Positions 1 to 9,050 of a stretch of DNA of 63,121 nt are shown piece by piece. The position numbers and the translations under genes are program-made. How positions within the stretch are numbered: the stretch's first letter is position 1; every line of letters starts with the position of its first letter. The stretch lies in NCBI GenBank assembly GCA_041177965.1, contig JBEGWF010000057.1, forward strand, positions 1 through 63,121. Direction: 5' to 3'. The DNA is from SXXZ01 sp041177965 (GTDB lineage: Bacteria; Verrucomicrobiota; Verrucomicrobiia; Limisphaerales; UBA9464). The notes below the pieces were generated by a model. That model was not told the DNA's origin. It made no database searches and saw only the letters and a list, made by a program, of their open reading frames with translations.

Positions 1-1
1 C

Positions 2-106
2 CTCGAGGCCCCTCCGGAGGCCGTCCGCGAGCTCCAGAGATTCCTCCACGGATTCTGGATCCACCAGTTCGGCCGGCTGCCGGGCCACCGCGCCGCCCGG
101 CGCTGA
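2..106 (+). CDS. C-terminal end of a RecO-like protein (partial)
   Basis: Only the last 34 codons lie in the window; the frame opens at base 2 and stops at TGA 104-106. The tail is helical and basic (ELQRFLHGFWIHQFGR followed by an Arg-rich end). This resembles the C-terminal helices of RecO, the recombination mediator that loads RecA with RecR. Too little is present for a firm call, and any protein with a basic helical C-terminus would fit. It is on the same strand as dnaE but 437 bases away. Confidence 0.35.
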   Translation, partial: LEAPPEAVRELQRFLHGFWIHQFGRLPGHRAARR

Positions 107-543
107 CGCCGCTCGGGTCCAAAAGAAAACCCGGAGGGCGGTGGGACGACCTCCGGGCCAGTGATGTTCAGAAGCACCGGTTCAAGCCTGTTCGCCGGAA
201 CCGTTCGGGGATGGGGGCGGGACGGGTGCCGGAGCCATGATGGCCACGGCGGCGGGCAGTGTCCTCGGGCCGGCTTGCGCAGGTTTGGGAATCACTGTTT
301 CCACGGAACCATCAAGAGCTTAATCCCTGCCAAGTCCATCCGGGAGGGTTTCCCCGGCGGAAAACGGACTCAACCTTGTCCAAAAAAAGTCGAACTGTCG
401 TTTTTTGAACAAAGGCCCCATTCGAGAAGATCGGACCCGCTGGGCGGCCGGGCCCCGGCCCAACGTGGCGTTGGATTCGCCCGTCGGTCCCACCCGCAGG
501 GGTGCTTGTTGCCGGGGCGATTGGTTCGCATAGTGGGAGCGCG
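107..543. other. Intergenic region upstream of dnaE
   Basis: No convincing gene is seen. The stretch holds an inverted repeat at 130-157 and an A-rich/T-rich patch at 382-406. TTGAAC at 405-410 could be a -35 box, but no good -10 box follows at 16-18 bases, so no promoter is called. Open frames here are GC-rich shadows with no recognisable protein features. Confidence 0.6.
130..157. terminator. Terminator-like hairpin after the RecO-like gene
   Basis: CCCGGAGG (130-137) pairs with CCTCCGGG (150-157) around a 12-base loop, 24 bases past the stop of the upstream gene. No T-tract follows on the + strand. An AAAAGAAAA tract precedes it, giving a T-rich tail only for leftward transcription. It may slow rightward transcription, but its terminator status is uncertain. 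Confidence 0.35.
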
Positions 544-3500
544 ATGCCCGCCGACTTCGCCCATCTGCACCTGCACACCGAGTTCTCGCTGCTCGATGCC
601 GCCTGCCGTCTCGACCGGTTGATGGCCCGGGCCAAGGAGCTGGATTTTCCCGCGCTGGCCATGACCGACCACGGCAACATGTTCGGGGCGATCGAATTCC
701 ACTCGGCGGCCAAGAAGGCGGGCATCAAGCCCATCCTGGGCTGCGAGGTGTATGTCGCCCCCGGGTCGCGCCTCGAGAAGAAGCAGGGCTCGGGCGGCAT
801 GCGCGACGTGTACCATCACCTCGTGCTGCTGGCCCGGGACGAGATCGGCTACAAGAATCTGGTCCGGCTCGTCACCTCGGCCCATCTCGAGGGCTACTAC
901 TACAAGCCCCGCATCGACAAGGAACTGCTGGCCGCCCACGGACAGGGGCTCATCGGCCTCAGCGGATGCCTCGCCAGCGAGATCCCCGAGGCCATCCTGA
1001 AGGACGACCTGCAGCGCGCCCGGAACACGATCGATTTCTTCAAGCAGACCTTCGGGCCGGGAAACTTCTATCTCGAGCTCCAGAACCACGGCATCCCGGA
1101 GCAGGCCAAGGTCAATCGCCAGCTCATTCCCTGGGCGAAGGAGTTCGGGCTCAAGTGCGTGGCCACCAACGACGTCCACTACGTCCAGAAGGAGCACTCG
1201 CGGGCGCACGACTGCCTGATCTGCATCGGCACCCAGGCGTTGCTGAGCGACGCCAAGCGGATGCGCTACCAGCAGGATCAGTTCTTCCTGCGCTCTCCCC
1301 AGGAGATGAAGCACCTCTTCGCCGAGGTGCCCGAGGCGGTGCTCAACACCGTGGAGGTGGCCGAGAAGTGCCACCTCGACATCCGCTACGGCAAGGGCGC
1401 CGAGCATTACCCGGTCTTCCAGCCGCCCGAAACATGGACCCGCGAGGGATACCTCCGGAAGCTGCTCTGCGACGGCCTGCGCCTGCGCTACTCGATCCAG
1501 GCCCATGTCGAGGGTTCGGCCATCGTGGTCGAGGCCGTCACCCAGCCGGAGCGCCTGGCCTTCCTCTTTCCGGACTCCCCGGTGGCTCCGAAGCCCACCG
1601 AGCCCACCGAGCCCGATGGATCGACCACCCAGGATCCCTCCGCCTCGGCCGCGGCGGCCCCGGCGTCTCCGCCCGACCCCGCCCTGGTGCAGGCGGCCGT
1701 CCGCACCATCCTCGACCGGCTCGACCTCGAACTAGGGGTCATCGAGAAGACGGGCTACGTCTCGTACTTTCTGATCGTCGGCGACTTCGTGCGCTGGGGA
1801 CGCGACCACGGCATCGCCTGCGTGGCGCGCGGCTCGGCGGCCGGCTCGATGGTGACCTACCTGCTGGAGATCGCGAACGTCGACCCGTTGCGCTACGGGC
1901 TGCTCTTCGAGCGCTTCCTCAATCCCGAGCGCGTCAGCCCGCCCGACATCGACATCGACTTCGCCGACGACCGCCGGGCCGAGGTGATCCAGTACGTCCG
2001 CGAGAAGTACGGCCGCGACGCCGTCGCCCAGATCATCACCTTCGGCACCATGGGGGCGAAGTCGGTGATCCGCGACGTCGGCCGGGTCATGGGATTGGCG
2101 GTCTCCGAGGCCGACCGTCTGGCCAAGATGATCACCGACGTGAAGTGGGGCCTGAAGGACGCCCTCCAGAAGAACGCGGAGTTCAAGCAGGCCTACGACG
2201 AGGAGGAGGTCACCCGCGAACTGATCGACACGGCCCTGCTGCTGGAGGACCAGACCCGCAGCGTGGGCGTGCACGCCGCCGGCGTGGTCATCGGCGCCCA
2301 GCCGCTGGTGAACCTGCTGCCGCTCAAGCAGGACGACGAGGGCGGCATCGTCACCCAGTACGCCATGGGTCCGGTCGGCGACCTCGGCCTGCTGAAGATG
2401 GACTTCCTGGGTCTCAAGACCCTGACGGTCATCCGCAACACGGCCGAGATGGTCCAGAGGTCCACCGATCGGCAGCTCGATCTCGACAACCTCCCGCTCG
2501 ACGACGCCAAGACCTACGACCTGCTCAACAACGCCCAGACCCTCGGCGTGTTCCAGCTGGAATCGGGGGGCATGCGCGACCTGTGCAAGAAGTTCAAGAT
2601 CGCCTCGGTCGAGCACATCACGGCGCTCATCTCGCTGTATCGACCGGGTCCGATGGACCTGATCCCGGACTTCATCCAGCGACGCCACGGCGAGCAGGAG
2701 ATCCTCTATCCCCATCCGCTGCTCGAGCCCATCGCCCGCGAGACCTACGGCATCCTGATCTACCAGGAGCAGGTCATGCAGGCCGCGCAGATCCTCGCCG
2801 GCTACACGCTCGGCGGCGCCGACCTGCTGCGCCGGGCCATGGGCAAGAAGAAGCTCGAGGAGATGGTCCAGCAGCGCGAGAACTTCGTGAAGGGCTGCGC
2901 CGCCACCCATGGCATCCCGGCACCGAAGGCCAACGAGGTCTTCGACCTGCTCGAGAAATTCGCGGGCTACGGCTTCAACAAGTCGCACGCGGCGGCCTAC
3001 GCGGTCGTGGCCTACCAGACGGCCTGGCTCAAGGCGAACCACCCGGTGGAGTTCCTGAGCGCGATGATGACCAACGACCAGGGCGACACGGCCAAGCTCA
3101 GCCAGTACATCGCGGAGGCCAAGACCCTGGGCATCGAGACGCTGGGCCCCGACGTGAACGCTTCGGGGCTGCACTTCGCCCCGGCGGCGGCCGCCGGGGA
3201 ACGACGGGTGATCCGCTTCGGGCTGGCGGCCATCAAGGGCGTGGGCGAGGCGGCCGTCGAGGCGTTGTTGGCCGCCCGCTCCCAGGGCGGGGCATTCACG
3301 AACCTCGAGGACCTCTGCAGCCGGGTGGACACCAAGGCCATCAACCGCAAGGCCCTGGAGGCGCTCATCAAGGCGGGCGCCTGCGACTCCATCGGACCCA
3401 ATCGCGCCACGGTGTTCCACCAGATCGAGGGGGCCACCGCCCGGGCGAGCGCCGACGCGGCCGACCGATCGCGGGGGCAGGTCTCCTTCTTCGACACCTT

Positions 3501-4278
3501 CGAGGCGGCCCCGGCGGCGCGGCGGCGCGCCGAGAAGCCCATCGTCCAGGAAGACTGGCCGCTGGCCCAGAGGCTCGCCGATGAGAAGGAGCTCGTCGGC
3601 TTCTACGTGAGCGGGCATCCGCTGGGGCCCTACGAGAAGCTCCTCGCGCGGCACACCACGCACACGATCGAGGCGCTGGCGGCGCTGCCCAACCGTTCCA
3701 TGACCCGCATCGGCGGACTGGTTTCCGCCGTCCAGAAGGGGGTGTCCAAGAAGACCGGCAAGCCCTACGCCATGGTCACACTCGAGGACATGACCGGTAC
3801 GGTCACGGCCCTGGCGATGAACGAATCGTACGATCGCTACGCCGAGCTCTTCGTGGTGAACCAGGCCCTGCTGGTCACCGCCGAGGTCAGCACCGGCGAG
3901 GAGCGGCCGAAGCTCTTCCCCCAGGAGATCCTGCCGCTGGACGCCGCCCCCGCGAAGTTCGTCAAGCGCGTCCAATTGCGCCTCCGGGCTCAGCAGCTGG
4001 GCGGCACCGCCCTGACCGACCTCCGGGCGCTGATCGAGGCGCACCCGGGTCCGGTGGTCCTGTACCTCTGCATCCGCATGCCGGGCGGCGAATCGGTGTG
4101 GATCGAACCCGACGACCGCCACCGGGTCGCCCCGTCCCGCCCGTTCGAGAAGGCGGTCACCGATCTCTTCGGTCCGGAGGCCTGCCAGATGAAGGCGGAC
4201 AACGCCCTGCCCGAGCGGGCCACCCGCCGATGGGAACGCCGGGGACAGGGTGGCGGCTCGGGCGGCGGTGACGAATGA
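544..4278 (+). CDS. dnaE: DNA polymerase III alpha subunit
   Basis: This is the replicative DNA polymerase catalytic subunit, 1,244 residues, slightly longer than the ~1,160 usual for DnaE. The N-terminal PHP domain shows HLHLHTEFS (about residues 7-15) and TDHGNMFG. The polymerase palm has the catalytic PDIDIDFADDRR near residue 467, followed by FGTMGAKSVIRDVGR. Helix-hairpin-helix and OB-fold parts follow (GGLVSAVQKGVSKKTGKPYA). A Pro/Ala/Thr-rich insert sits at about residues 349-380, between the PHP and polymerase domains. The start at 544 is preferred over 502 because GGGAG lies 4 bases upstream and homology begins at once. A perfect hairpin follows the stop. Confidence 0.97.
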   Translation: MPADFAHLHLHTEFSLLDAACRLDRLMARAKELDFPALAMTDHGNMFGAIEFHSAAKKAGIKPILGCEVYVAPGSRLEKKQGSGGMRDVYHHLVLLARDEIGYKNLVRLVTSAHLEGYYYKPRIDKELLAAHGQGLIGLSGCLASEIPEAILKDDLQRARNTIDFFKQTFGPGNFYLELQNHGIPEQAKVNRQLIPWAKEFGLKCVATNDVHYVQKEHSRAHDCLICIGTQALLSDAKRMRYQQDQFFLRSPQEMKHLFAEVPEAVLNTVEVAEKCHLDIRYGKGAEHYPVFQPPETWTREGYLRKLLCDGLRLRYSIQAHVEGSAIVVEAVTQPERLAFLFPDSPVAPKPTEPTEPDGSTTQDPSASAAAAPASPPDPALVQAAVRTILDRLDLELGVIEKTGYVSYFLIVGDFVRWGRDHGIACVARGSAAGSMVTYLLEIANVDPLRYGLLFERFLNPERVSPPDIDIDFADDRRAEVIQYVREKYGRDAVAQIITFGTMGAKSVIRDVGRVMGLAVSEADRLAKMITDVKWGLKDALQKNAEFKQAYDEEEVTRELIDTALLLEDQTRSVGVHAAGVVIGAQPLVNLLPLKQDDEGGIVTQYAMGPVGDLGLLKMDFLGLKTLTVIRNTAEMVQRSTDRQLDLDNLPLDDAKTYDLLNNAQTLGVFQLESGGMRDLCKKFKIASVEHITALISLYRPGPMDLIPDFIQRRHGEQEILYPHPLLEPIARETYGILIYQEQVMQAAQILAGYTLGGADLLRRAMGKKKLEEMVQQRENFVKGCAATHGIPAPKANEVFDLLEKFAGYGFNKSHAAAYAVVAYQTAWLKANHPVEFLSAMMTNDQGDTAKLSQYIAEAKTLGIETLGPDVNASGLHFAPAAAAGERRVIRFGLAAIKGVGEAAVEALLAARSQGGAFTNLEDLCSRVDTKAINRKALEALIKAGACDSIGPNRATVFHQIEGATARASADAADRSRGQVSFFDTFEAAPAARRRAEKPIVQEDWPLAQRLADEKELVGFYVSGHPLGPYEKLLARHTTHTIEALAALPNRSMTRIGGLVSAVQKGVSKKTGKPYAMVTLEDMTGTVTALAMNESYDRYAELFVVNQALLVTAEVSTGEERPKLFPQEILPLDAAPAKFVKRVQLRLRAQQLGGTALTDLRALIEAHPGPVVLYLCIRMPGGESVWIEPDDRHRVAPSRPFEKAVTDLFGPEACQMKADNALPERATRRWERRGQGGGSGGGDE

Positions 4279-4284
4279 TGCGAA

Positions 4285-4311
4285 AAGGCCCCGGGGAAAC
4301 CCCGGGGCCTT
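4285..4311. terminator. Bidirectional terminator between dnaE and the convergent gene
   Basis: A perfect 12-bp stem, AAGGCCCCGGGG (4285-4296) with CCCCGGGGCCTT (4300-4311), encloses an AAA loop. It starts 7 bases after the dnaE stop and lies 40 bases beyond the stop of the opposing gene. The leftward transcript has the better T-run (CCTTTTCG), the rightward one only TTCG. Its position between convergent genes fits a shared terminator. Confidence 0.75.
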
Positions 4312-4350
4312 CGTGCTGGGACGTCGCAGGGGCCCACCGGCCCGCCGATG

Positions 4351-6120
4351 TCACTCGTACTTGAAGACCAGATTGGCGCCGCTGGTCGAGATGCTGACCT
4401 TCGACGCGCCGCTCAGGCGGTAGAAGGAGGAGGCGGCCGGGGCCGGGATGGTGATCGTCTTGGCCGCGGCGTCGATGGTCGCACCGGCGACCGCGGTGAA
4501 GGCACCGCCGAGCGCGGAGGCGCTCTGCAGGGTGACGGCCGAGGGGGCGGCCGGAACGCCGCGGATGATCATGCCGCTGATGCCGCCGGAGTTGTCCTCC
4601 AGCTCGGCGAACCAGAGGTACTCGCCCGCCTTGATGTCCACGACGACCGTCCGCGGTTGTCCGAAGGGCAGCGCGTTTCCGGCGTCATCCTTGCCGGAAT
4701 AATTCCCGGTGTTCTGGGTGGCCGGTTCCTTCAGACCCTTGATGTCGTCGACCCAGACCTTGCCGGCCCGGAAGGCGTCGGTGGTGCGGCCCTCGAAGAC
4801 CGTCACCTTGTATTTGCCGGGATTCAGGCCGGCGAAGCGCATGAGGATCTCGCTGCCGTCGGTGTCCGGATTGCGGTACAGGTAGTCGTCCTTCACCGCG
4901 GCGGGAACGAGGATGCCGTCATACATCACCGCGATGCCCTCCTTGGTGGGATTGTTGGCGGTCTGACCCAGAGCCGGAGGGAACGACTTTTCCGTGTCGA
5001 GGGCGACATTGTTGAGCATCGTCACCGTGACGTTCTTGTTCAGGTCCTTGGAGAAGTCGGTGAGCTTCCAGGTGACTTCCGTGGCGTCGCCGTTGGCCGT
5101 GCCCTTGATGCTGGCCGACCCGTCGGTCACGTTCGCATTCGGTTCCGCGAAGGTCCACGTGGGGATCACGTTCCAATCGGTCAACGGAGGCGGGGCTGAG
5201 GCGTCCGTGCCGGCCTCGGCCTGATTGGCGGTGGTGATCTTGGTCACCCGCTCGTTCTCCATCTGGCCGAAATCGATCTTGAACAACCCCTTCGAGTCCG
5301 CCGGATCGATCACCGAACGGATGATCATGCCGCTGATGCCGCCGGAGTTGTCCTCCATCTCGGCGAACCAGAGGTAATCGCCCGCATTGATCTTCACGGT
5401 GACCGTCCGGGGTTGTCCGTCGAGCAGCACCTCCCCGGCGTCGTTCTTGCCGGCGTAGTTGCCGGTGTTCTGGTCCGCCGGTTCCTTCAGGCCCTTGATG
5501 TCGTCGACCCAGATCTTGCCGGTGCGCGAGCCGTCGGTGGTCCGACCCTCGAACACCGTGACGTTGTAGGTTCCGGGGTCGAGGTTGGCGATGCGCATCA
5601 GGGATTCGGAGCCGGCGGCATCGGGATTCCGGTACAGGTAATCGTCCTTGACGACGCCGGGAACCCGGACGTCGTCGTACACCACGTCACGGCCTTCCTT
5701 CGTGGGGTTGTTGGCGGTCTGGCCCAGCATGTAGGGCGGGGCGTCGGCGGAGAGTTTTTCGGCGAGCGTCCGGTTGTCCAGAATGGTCAAGGTGACCTTG
5801 GTGTTCGGATTGGCCGAGATGTCCCTCAGTTTCCAGGTGACTTCCGTGCCGGCGTCGTTGGCCGTGCCTTTGATGCTGGCGGACCCGTCGGTGACGTTGC
5901 CGTTCGGATCGGCGAAGGTCCAGGTGGGGATCACATCCCAATCGAGCAGGAGCGGTTGGGGATCCAGCGGATTGCCATCAGCATCGGCAGGAATCCGCTC
6001 GTTCTCCATGTGACCGAAATCGATCTTGAAGAGGCCGGCCTGCGTGGCGAGGGGAGTCTGGAGCAGCGCCGCGGCGATGGCCGCGGCCCAGAGGCTCTGA
6101 CGCTTGAGGGAGTATTTCAT
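4351..6120 (-). CDS. Secreted protein with two IDFG-type beta-domain repeats
   Basis: 589 residues with a clear signal peptide (MKYSLKRQ, a hydrophobic core, cleavage after about TQA at residue 28). Two copies of a ~240-residue unit follow, each beginning GLFKIDFG-MENER and sharing WTFA-PN-NVTDGSASIKGTAN, LGQTANNPTKEG, YLYRNPD, TVFEGRTTD, WVDDIKGLKEPA and LWFAE-EDNSGGISGMIIR. A ~65-residue C-terminal module (ALGGAFTAVAGATID... PAASSFYRLSG) follows; it recurs in secreted verrucomicrobial proteins. The repeats look like carbohydrate-binding jelly-roll or malectin-like domains, but that is inference. No catalytic motif is visible. The start at 6120 is chosen because it begins the signal peptide; codons upstream to 6255 give no sensible sequence. 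Confidence 0.85.
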   Translation of the reverse strand: MKYSLKRQSLWAAAIAAALLQTPLATQAGLFKIDFGHMENERIPADADGNPLDPQPLLLDWDVIPTWTFADPNGNVTDGSASIKGTANDAGTEVTWKLRDISANPNTKVTLTILDNRTLAEKLSADAPPYMLGQTANNPTKEGRDVVYDDVRVPGVVKDDYLYRNPDAAGSESLMRIANLDPGTYNVTVFEGRTTDGSRTGKIWVDDIKGLKEPADQNTGNYAGKNDAGEVLLDGQPRTVTVKINAGDYLWFAEMEDNSGGISGMIIRSVIDPADSKGLFKIDFGQMENERVTKITTANQAEAGTDASAPPPLTDWNVIPTWTFAEPNANVTDGSASIKGTANGDATEVTWKLTDFSKDLNKNVTVTMLNNVALDTEKSFPPALGQTANNPTKEGIAVMYDGILVPAAVKDDYLYRNPDTDGSEILMRFAGLNPGKYKVTVFEGRTTDAFRAGKVWVDDIKGLKEPATQNTGNYSGKDDAGNALPFGQPRTVVVDIKAGEYLWFAELEDNSGGISGMIIRGVPAAPSAVTLQSASALGGAFTAVAGATIDAAAKTITIPAPAASSFYRLSGASKVSISTSGANLVFKYE

Positions 6121-6338
6121 GGGTATTGTTTGAGGGCGAAGATTCCCGGGGGGAACCACTGGAGTCACCCGGCACGTCGGCATGGGAGGGCCACACCTGC
6201 TCGGGGGACTGTCGGAGGTTCCGACCTTTCGGGGATGACATCGGTTACAACCCAATGACCCAAGGTTGTCCAGTCAAAACATCAACGGAGGTCATTCTCA
6301 AAATAAATATTTTGATTTCATGATTGGGATTCCCGACC
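6121..6338. other. AT-richer intergenic region upstream of the IDFG-repeat gene
   Basis: The promoter of the leftward IDFG-repeat gene should lie here. A perfect AT-rich inverted repeat, TCAAAAT (6298-6304) and ATTTTGA (6309-6315), sits beside the end of the PqaA-like gene and could help end its transcript. A TTGACT on the minus strand near 6270 is a possible -35 box, but no good -10 box follows at the usual spacing. Confidence 0.4.
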
Positions 6339-7772
6339 TCATCGGCTCAGGAACCCTTTGACGCGCAGCTCGGGTCGGAAGGGTTCATGGGGCAGGCGGT
6401 TCGGGGTCACCGAGACCGCCGTGGTCAGCTTCAGCGGGGCGGGTGCCCCGAGATCGTAGGTCAGTTCGACCATCGCCGCGGTCCAACCGTGGGCCGGGGT
6501 CTCGGCCTGACCGAGGTACTGGCCCTGGGCGTCCGGCGAGAGGTCGGTCGGGGTCCACGCCGGCCCGAGCGTGTCGAGGCGGAAGTCGCGCGCCTTCGGG
6601 TTGTGGGCCTGCCATAGCCTGACCGACTTCGGCGCGTCGGTCACCCGGACCCGGATGCGTCCCGGGGCCTCCTCGGTCCAGGTGAACCGGGGCAACGGGG
6701 TCTTGTTGACGATCGCGTGCTGCCAGGCCATCAGGGTGACGTAGGCATCCGATCCCTTCAGCGAATGGTCGGTGTTGGGCACGTAGCGCAGGTACTTGGG
6801 CCCCTTCAGCGCGTCGAAGTAGAACTGCGAGGAGTCGGGCAGGAAGAACTGGTCGCCACAGGCGTTCATGATGAGCTTGGGCTGGGTGAGCCGGTCGCGG
6901 TACTCGAAGGGCTCCTCGATCTTCATCAGGGCCCGGTACTCCGGGGTGCCCTGCCAGTGCATGATGCCCTGCTCCACGTAGTTGCCCACCGCCGGGGCGA
7001 AGGCCCCGTAGGCGCGGAAGTGGTGGGTGAAGGAGGGCTCGATGTTGAGCAGGTCGATGACGATGGGGCAGACGGCCACCACCCGCTTGTCGACCGCGGC
7101 GGTGGTCCAGGTCGTCCAACCGCGCTTGGATCCGCCGGCCACGACATAGGTCTCGATCGCCCGCGCCCCGCCCTCCTCGGTCGCGGTGAAGGCGCCGACC
7201 GCATCCATGGCCCGCACCACCGACTTGGTCATCGGCAGCCGGGCGGGCCAGCGGGTGTCGCCGGTGCGGAGGAACTGGTCCCAGGTGTAGGCGATGAGGT
7301 CGTCCTCGACCCGTTCCTTGCCATCGCGGTGGAAGATCAGCGGCTGGTTCGGGATCATCTTCAGTTCCACCACCACCGAACGGGTCGCTTCGGCGATGCG
7401 GGTCAGCTCCTGGCTGGGCTTGGGCAGTTCCCCCTCGCGGTTGGCGCCTCCGGCGATCACCAGCAGTGCGGTCGTGTGGGCGAGATCCTTCGGGCGCGCC
7501 ACGGTGAGCCAGTGCTTCCAGAGGGTCCGGTTGACCTCGTTGGTGGTCAGCCAGGTCTGGGAGGTCAGGTCGATGACGCTCACCCGGCAACGTCCGAGGT
7601 TGGTGGTGGCCGCCACCTTCCAGGCGAAGGAGGCGTCGGGCTGGGCCACATAGCGGTCGAGGGCCGTCTCGGGGCTGTGGAAGGGGGCGGGATCGGGGGC
7701 GGCGACCGTACGGAGGACGGTTGCGGCGAGCACCAACAGGCCGGCCGCCGTGGCGAGAGGACGGGAATTCAT
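6339..7772 (-). CDS. PhoPQ-activated pathogenicity-related (PqaA-like) protein
   Basis: 477 residues with an N-terminal signal peptide (MNSRPLATAAGLLVLAATVL), so exported. The protein matches the PqaA family of alpha/beta-hydrolase-like proteins, named for a Salmonella PhoPQ-activated gene and widespread in environmental PVC bacteria. Visible family features are ALLVIAGGAN, FHRDGKERVEDDLIAYTW, VVAGGSKRGWTTW (nucleophile-elbow position, GGSKRG), MHWQGTPEY, LIMNACGDQFFLPDSS (acid) and PNTDHSLKGSDA (His). These suggest a Ser-Asp-His hydrolase; the substrate is unknown. It is the last gene of a leftward group, 104 bases after the BioF-like gene. The start at 7772 is set by the signal peptide. Confidence 0.85.
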   Translation of the reverse strand: MNSRPLATAAGLLVLAATVLRTVAAPDPAPFHSPETALDRYVAQPDASFAWKVAATTNLGRCRVSVIDLTSQTWLTTNEVNRTLWKHWLTVARPKDLAHTTALLVIAGGANREGELPKPSQELTRIAEATRSVVVELKMIPNQPLIFHRDGKERVEDDLIAYTWDQFLRTGDTRWPARLPMTKSVVRAMDAVGAFTATEEGGARAIETYVVAGGSKRGWTTWTTAAVDKRVVAVCPIVIDLLNIEPSFTHHFRAYGAFAPAVGNYVEQGIMHWQGTPEYRALMKIEEPFEYRDRLTQPKLIMNACGDQFFLPDSSQFYFDALKGPKYLRYVPNTDHSLKGSDAYVTLMAWQHAIVNKTPLPRFTWTEEAPGRIRVRVTDAPKSVRLWQAHNPKARDFRLDTLGPAWTPTDLSPDAQGQYLGQAETPAHGWTAAMVELTYDLGAPAPLKLTTAVSVTPNRLPHEPFRPELRVKGFLSR

Positions 7773-7876
7773 GGGATCGGTGTCGAGAGTGCCAGCGGCC
7801 GACCGGCAGGCAATGACGGAGAGTCCATCGTCGGCGTGTCGCTGTCCCGAACCGGAGCATCCACGCGCACCGGCTC

Positions 7877-9031
7877 TCAGGCCCCTAGCCCGGTGCGGAT
7901 CGCCTCCGCCAACCGATCGACGATCCCCGCCGAGTGGTTCGCCCGAAGCGCGATGCGGAAGAAGCCGCCGGCGGGTCCACCGGGGTATTGGATCAACGGG
8001 GGCACGAAACCGGCCTCGGCGAGGGCCTCGGTGAGCCGCCGGGCCTGGTCGGCATCCCGCGGATGGATGGCGGTGACCGGGGTCCGGGGATCGTTGAGGA
8101 TCTCGGGCCGATGGGGCAGGGCCTCTGCAAACCGGCGGAGCAATGCCTGGAGACGGCGGACGCGCCCCGGCAGTCGATCCACCCGGGCCAGGGCGGCCGT
8201 GACTGCGGCGGCCATGGGCAGCGGCGGAGCCGAGGAACCCAGATAGGGGCCGGCGCGGGTCCGGACCCCTTCCACGAGCCGGACCGGGCCGATCACCGCT
8301 CCTCCCGCCACGGCAAGAGCCTTCGAGAACGTCACGCTCCGGATCAGCCGGTCGTCGCGCAGACCCAGGACCTCGGGTGAGCCCCGCCCGGTGGCGCCCA
8401 CGGCCCCGATCCCATGGGCATCGTCGACCCACAACCATCCCGAGGGCGGAAGCACCTGCAGATAGGCCTCCAGCGGAGCCATGCCGCCCCGGATGCCATG
8501 GACCCCGTCGGTGGCCACCAGGGGCCGGGCCGACTTCGGCAACCGCCCCAGGGCCGCCGAGAGGGCCTGCGGATCGCCGGAGGCGAAGGGGATCACCGGC
8601 AACCCGCTCAGGCGGGCTCCGTCCCGGACGCAGGAGTGGGCACCCTCATCGAGCAACACATGCGTGGCCTCGTCCCGCAGGCCCTGACCGACCGCCAGCG
8701 AGGCGAGGTATCCGGTGGTGGTGAGCAGCGCCGCCGGTGCACCGAGGAAGCCCGCGATGGCGGCCTCGGCACGGCGGTAGCCCGGATGGTCGCCGGTGGT
8801 CGCCCGTGAGGCCCCGGTCTGGAGGGGGCCCGTGGCCGAAGCCTCCAGCCAGGCCCGACGGATCAACGGATCCTCCGATAGTCCGAGGTAATCGCAGCCG
8901 GAGATCACCACGGGACCCGAAGGGCCCGTCCGTCCCCGACCGGCCGATCGCCGGAGCAGAGGGACCCGGAGCCAATAGCCGATGGCCTCGGGCTTGCGCC
9001 GGGCGGGACGTCGTGGCGTCGGGGATTTCAC
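7877..9031 (-). CDS. 8-amino-7-oxononanoate synthase-like PLP enzyme
   Basis: 384 residues of the alpha-oxoamine synthase family (BioF, Kbl, serine palmitoyltransferase). These PLP enzymes condense an amino acid with an acyl-CoA or acyl-ACP. Visible features are CDYLGLSEDP, ASRATTGDHPGYRRAE (substrate loop), DEGAHSC, DDAHGIGAVG (PLP-ring His/Asp) and TFSKALAVAGGA, whose Lys should form the Schiff base. No other biotin gene is near, so it need not be BioF proper. It lies 19 bases after the two-module amidohydrolase on the same strand, suggesting co-transcription. The N-terminus is unusually rich in Arg and Pro. Confidence 0.8.
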   Translation of the reverse strand: MKSPTPRRPARRKPEAIGYWLRVPLLRRSAGRGRTGPSGPVVISGCDYLGLSEDPLIRRAWLEASATGPLQTGASRATTGDHPGYRRAEAAIAGFLGAPAALLTTTGYLASLAVGQGLRDEATHVLLDEGAHSCVRDGARLSGLPVIPFASGDPQALSAALGRLPKSARPLVATDGVHGIRGGMAPLEAYLQVLPPSGWLWVDDAHGIGAVGATGRGSPEVLGLRDDRLIRSVTFSKALAVAGGAVIGPVRLVEGVRTRAGPYLGSSAPPLPMAAAVTAALARVDRLPGRVRRLQALLRRFAEALPHRPEILNDPRTPVTAIHPRDADQARRLTEALAEAGFVPPLIQYPGGPAGGFFRIALRANHSAGIVDRLAEAIRTGLGA

Positions 9032-9050
9032 ATCGGGCGTGTTCCGGCCA

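Noticed and set aside
161..190. tRNA-like T-arm (GGTTCAAGCC)
   Set aside because: No flanking stems of a cloverleaf can be formed.
401..433. dnaE promoter with TTGAAC
   Set aside because: No acceptable -10 box at 16-18 bases.
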